A stretch of DNA of 64,000 bases from Muscardinus avellanarius (Eukaryota; Chordata; Mammalia; Rodentia; Gliridae): contig OY726560.1 in the NCBI GenBank assembly GCA_963383645.1, positions 86,167,093 through 86,231,092 on the forward strand, given 5' to 3'. Of this stretch, positions 60,863 through 64,000 are shown in pieces. A program made the position numbers and the translations under genes. Position 1 is the first letter of the stretch; the number at the start of each line of letters is the position of its first letter. The notes under the pieces are model-generated. The model made no database searches. It was given only the letters and a program-made list of their open reading frames with translations, and had not been told where the DNA came from.

Positions 60863-62752
60863 AGTTAGATTCATAACTACCTTTAATGATTAGATGTAAT
60901 TAATCTCTATTTTGCCAACAAATTTTTCATCTAAAATTTTTCCTGAAATTTGAATGGCTTGATCCCAAACATAGCTTGTAGTTTTTGCTTTTAAGTAAGA
61001 CATTTGGCCCTCTGAGAGAACTTTTTAATTAATCCCTGAAAGTGGCTTTATTGATTAAACACTAGTTTTAAAACATAACTCAGAAGATTGAATTAGAACT
61101 TAAAATGACTCTAACTTCATTCATTTCATGAAATGTGAGGGCAGCTAAGCTCTATCAAAGTAGATCTAGATCAGGCAATAAATGGAGATATTTAAGGGTT
61201 TCTGCTCTCTTTAAAAATAGATAAGTTGAAAATTCAAGTTGTTAGCAGCCCCTTAGATGGTTCAGCCGCTCTCTAGTGCAAAGCCAGCTTGGACCTTGAA
61301 TGGTCCAGCCTCCCTCCTGTGCACAGTCAGCTTGGACCATCATTCTTCAGAACAGTAAAGGTCATCAATGAGTACTGTCCACTCTGTCTGAAATATTATT
61401 TCTTTCACTTATAATCTGGTAAACCCCTGTCCAAATTTGGAATTTAGCCCTTCCTTCTTTATTTAAAGTAATTAGCCTATTCAACATTGCATTTTGGTTG
61501 TGATTTACATAACAATATAGTCAGTCTAATTTTACAAGACAGTGTTAAAGTCCTGAGTCCAGGCAGAGTTTCTTTCAGCATCTTCTCCCCAACATAAACT
61601 TGGCCCAGGATCATGGGCCATAATCAAGGTTTAGAGAATGTCTGAATTAGCCAAATACTATTATTTCAGTGTGTGATTGGATCCAAGATTAGGGAAAGTG
61701 ATCCAACGCTCCAAATGCAGACCAGATTTCAAAGCACGTGTCATTCAACTTTGTAATGTGATTTTACAAAGCATAGTTGAGGTTATAGCTATCATTGTGG
61801 GGACAAGGCTACAAATCCCATTTAAAGCAATTGAGGAAGGACTTTACACAACAATTTTGCCAGCTAACTATGGAATACTACCAAATCAAATAAGAAAACA
61901 TTCAGAGATCAGAGACTTTACCGAGTAAGTCTTTTAGTTCAATATTGCATTATTCTAATCAAGCAAGCAAGCAAGCATATTTTGGACTCTGGAAAAAAGT
62001 ATGTGTAGACCTTACTCAGAGCATCAAAATTTCTTAGAAGCAGACAACAACAAGGTATTTAAGGTTAAAAGTGAACAGGTTTGAGAGCAGCCTGAAAAAA
62101 ATGTACCCTGAAAGAACAGGGTCTAATTCCATTTCCTAACCAATGCCATTGTTATCTGCCCAAATTTCATGCTTTGGTTATAAAAGAAATTAGTGGCCTT
62201 TCCTATATAACTTCCTATATAACCACATAACTGCTTCTGAAAGTTCAAAACAGGGAAATCTTTAAATACACAAAGTGAATTGGTGATTTTTCAGGGCCGT
62301 GGGGGGTGTCAAGGAATGACAGCTAAACGTATTGGATTTCCTTCTTGAGATCATGAAGGTTTCAGTTAAAATCCAGCAGTTTTCCTGACTCTTGGGACGA
62401 ATCCATAACCTAAATTAAAATTTATTATCTTACTGTTATCTTATATTTTAGATCAGAAAGATATATATCCATTTGTCTATGGTGGAACCCAGGAAACTAG
62501 ACTCAAGTAAAAAGAATCAGGAACAGAATGGTGAGCAATATATTCAAACATGTGTAGCTATTCAGGGCAGTGGTGGCTACTTATAGACTGACCCAGAAAT
62601 CAATCATAAATTTAAAAAGTAGAAAGTTATTGCATTTCTATGGAGACTCATTTAGTTGTTGTTAAATCTGATACATGACTGTTTGTATTAGGAAATTGCT
62701 TGCTTGGTCCTGGTCATTTTTATCCATTTATTTCTGTATTTAAAACAACCAA
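60863..62752. other. Intronic sequence, nothing firmly recognised
   Basis: 61240-61640 is a higher-complexity block with a small internal repeat (GCAAAGCCAGCTTGGACC and GCACAGTCAGCTTGGACC) that might be an old LTR, unassigned. (CAAG)4 lies at about 61960-61976. The first upstream SNTG1 exon was looked for and not found. Confidence 0.45.
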
Positions 62753-62960
62753 GTTGGGTGTGGTGGTGCCCACCTATAATCCTAGTACTTGGGAGTCTGA
62801 GACAGGAGGATCATAGATGTTCAAGGTCAGGCTCAGAAATTTAAGTATACCCTGAGCAACGTAGAGATATTCTTCTTAAAAAAAAAAAGGCAAGAAGGGT
62901 ATACTGGGACACACCTCAGTACAGAGCTGGAGTGTCCCTGGATTCAATCACAAGTACACA
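62753..62960 (+). mobile_element. B1-dID SINE, plus
   Basis: AGTTGGGTGTGGTGGTGCCC, GAGTCTGAGACAGGAGGATC, ATACCCTGAGCAACGTAGAG, GAGTGTCCCTGGATTCAATC. Confidence 0.88.
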
Positions 62961-63023
62961 AATAAGCAACTGATTAAATATATTTTAAAATTTTAAATCC
63001 AATATAATTATATTGGCTAAACT

Positions 63024-63141
63024 TATTTTTCCTTCTTTCCTTTCTTCCTCCCTTCCTTTCGTCCTTCTTTCTTTCTTTCTTTCCCTCTTTCCTTTTTTCT
63101 TTCTTTCTTTCCTTCCTTTCTCCTTCTATCCTTCATCTTTT
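63024..63141. repeat. (CTTT/CCTT)n polypyrimidine tract
   Basis: About 115 bp almost purely C/T (TTTCCTTTCTTCCTCCCTTC, TTTCTTTCTTTCTTTCC-type) at the tail side of the next SINE. Confidence 0.9.
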
Positions 63142-63142
63142 C

Positions 63143-63331
63143 TTATACTGTGTATTTAATCCAGGGTGCTCTACCTCTGGGCTATAGCCCCAGCCTTATT
63201 TTATTTTTTATTTTGAAACAGGGTCTTACTAAGTTGCTGTTTGCCTTATTAAATTGTCGAGACTGGCCTCCAAACTGTGACCCTCCTGTCTCAGCCTCCC
63301 AAATCCTGGGATTACAGATGTGCACTGTGCT
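63143..63331 (-). mobile_element. B1-dID SINE, minus
   Basis: TTTAATCCAGGGTGCTCTAC, GGGCTATAGCCCCAGCC, TTTTGAAACAGGGTCTTACT, CCTGGGATTACAGATGTGCA. Confidence 0.9.
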
Positions 63332-63423
63332 GTGACTTCTAACAGCATGTGTTAGAGAACCTGAGTGTTTTCTGACTAGAGCACATTCTGTTACCCTGTA
63401 GCCAAGTTTTGCTGTTATTGTTT

Positions 63424-63624
63424 GTTATGGAATTTAGGATTGAACCGAAAGGAATTCTAACTCTGGGCTAGATTCTCAGCCCTTTTTATTTTTGTCTTGA
63501 AACAGGGTCTACTTACCCAGCTCCTGAGATTCTTGCTGCATTGCTGTGGCTTTTCTGAAACCTGTGATCCTCCTATTACAGCCTCCCAAGTGTTGTGATT
63601 ACAAGTACACCACTATGCTGGTTC
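63424..63624 (-). mobile_element. B1-dID SINE, minus
   Basis: TATGGAATTTAGGATTGAAC, TCTGGGCTAGATTCTCAGCC, TTGAAACAGGGTCTACTTAC, CAAGTACACCACTATGCTGG. Contains a short internal insertion. Confidence 0.85.
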
Positions 63625-63635
63625 TGCAGTCAAGA

Positions 63636-63663
63636 TTGTTTGTTTGTTTGTTTGTTTGTTTGT
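63636..63663. repeat. (TTTG)n microsatellite
   Basis: About six TTTG units. Confidence 0.9.
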
Positions 63664-63811
63664 AAAAGAATGTTGGGGAAGTCAAAACTGAGGCACTCCA
63701 TGTTTTGAGTCCAGTGAAAATCTATAGGAATGTGTATTAGTACCAGCTTCCTTCGGCTCTCTCTAGTTGACACATTAAATATTCTAATACTTCTCACTAC
63801 AAAACCCCCAG

Positions 63812-64000
63812 GTTAAAGTTGAGTGTAGCACATTCCTTTAGTCCCAGTAATTGGAAGGCTGAGACAGGAGGATCTCATGTTTGAGGCCAACCTCAGCAAT
63901 TTAGTGAGATCCTCAGCAATTTAGGACAACTCTGTTTCGAAAAACAAAATAGACAGAGCTGATGGCATATTTCCCAGGTATTAGGTAGAATGCCTCTGCA
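63812..64000 (+). mobile_element. B1-dID SINE, plus, cut by window end
   Basis: TTGAGTGTAGCACATTCCTT, GAGACAGGAGGATCTCATGT, CAATTTAGTGAGATCCTCAG, TAGGTAGAATGCCTCTG at the edge. Confidence 0.85.

Noticed and set aside
61677..61928. 83-codon plus-strand frame ending at a GTAAGT donor-like site
   Set aside because: No matching acceptor or recognised protein, and it is antisense to SNTG1; the donor-like motif is likely chance.
60026..64000. Search for the upstream SNTG1 exon (segment before the PDZ binding loop)
   Set aside because: No acceptor-donor pair with a matching translation was found; the exon probably lies beyond 64000.

Overview
This is mammalian, almost certainly sciurid rodent (squirrel, marmot or ground squirrel family), genomic DNA: AT-rich, intron-dominated and packed with interspersed repeats. 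The lineage call rests on dozens of copies of a composite SINE that joins a B1-like (7SL-derived) half to an ID-like tail (the B1-dID type known from squirrels and dormice), together with rodent-style L1 elements and MaLR LTRs.

The only gene I can support is SNTG1 (gamma-1-syntrophin), on the minus strand. Seven consecutive internal coding exons are present, named A to G here in transcription order: A 60025-59968, B 59285-59242, C 59153-59112, D 38020-37918, E 31524-31442, F 27477-27347, G 10879-10750. All have GT-AG boundaries, the phases chain without a break, and they total 591 nt = 197 codons. They encode most of the PDZ domain (A-D), a Ser-rich linker (D-E) and the second half of the split PH1 domain (F-G). 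The N-terminal exons lie beyond position 64000 and the C-terminal exons (PH2 and syntrophin-unique region) lie beyond position 1. Introns are 682, 88, 21091, 6393, 3964 and 16467 bp.

The rest is intron. 1-10.7 kb (intron after exon G) holds a MaLR LTR, a striking GC/CpG-rich island made of two tandem arrays (2.73-3.26 and 3.91-4.31 kb), SINEs and an L1 3' fragment. 10.9-27.3 kb holds two minus-strand L1s with clear target-site duplications (one with nested insertions), a probable degenerate retrovirus-like remnant (13.9-15.5 kb), a 313-bp tandem duplication of SINE sequence and a 106-bp-arm inverted repeat (23.7-24.0 kb). 31.5-38 kb contains old L1 mosaic. 38.7-45.4 kb is a near-full-length but inactivated L1 inserted antisense to SNTG1, whose 5' end lies only about 0.66 kb upstream of exon D. 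45.7-55.3 kb carries older L1, three further LTR/L1 insertions including a twin-primed L1 with a perfect 16-bp target duplication, and many SINEs. 55.3-62.7 kb is comparatively repeat-poor and contains exons A-C.

I found no prokaryotic-type system, CRISPR, tRNA or rRNA. The most unusual items are the GC-rich composite arrays, the long inverted repeat, the L1 antisense to SNTG1 next to exon D, a (GA)28 tract abutting the exon A splice acceptor, and an intronic X-box motif. Repeat boundaries are read by eye and usually good to about 5-20 bp; where a target-site duplication is quoted, it was read directly.
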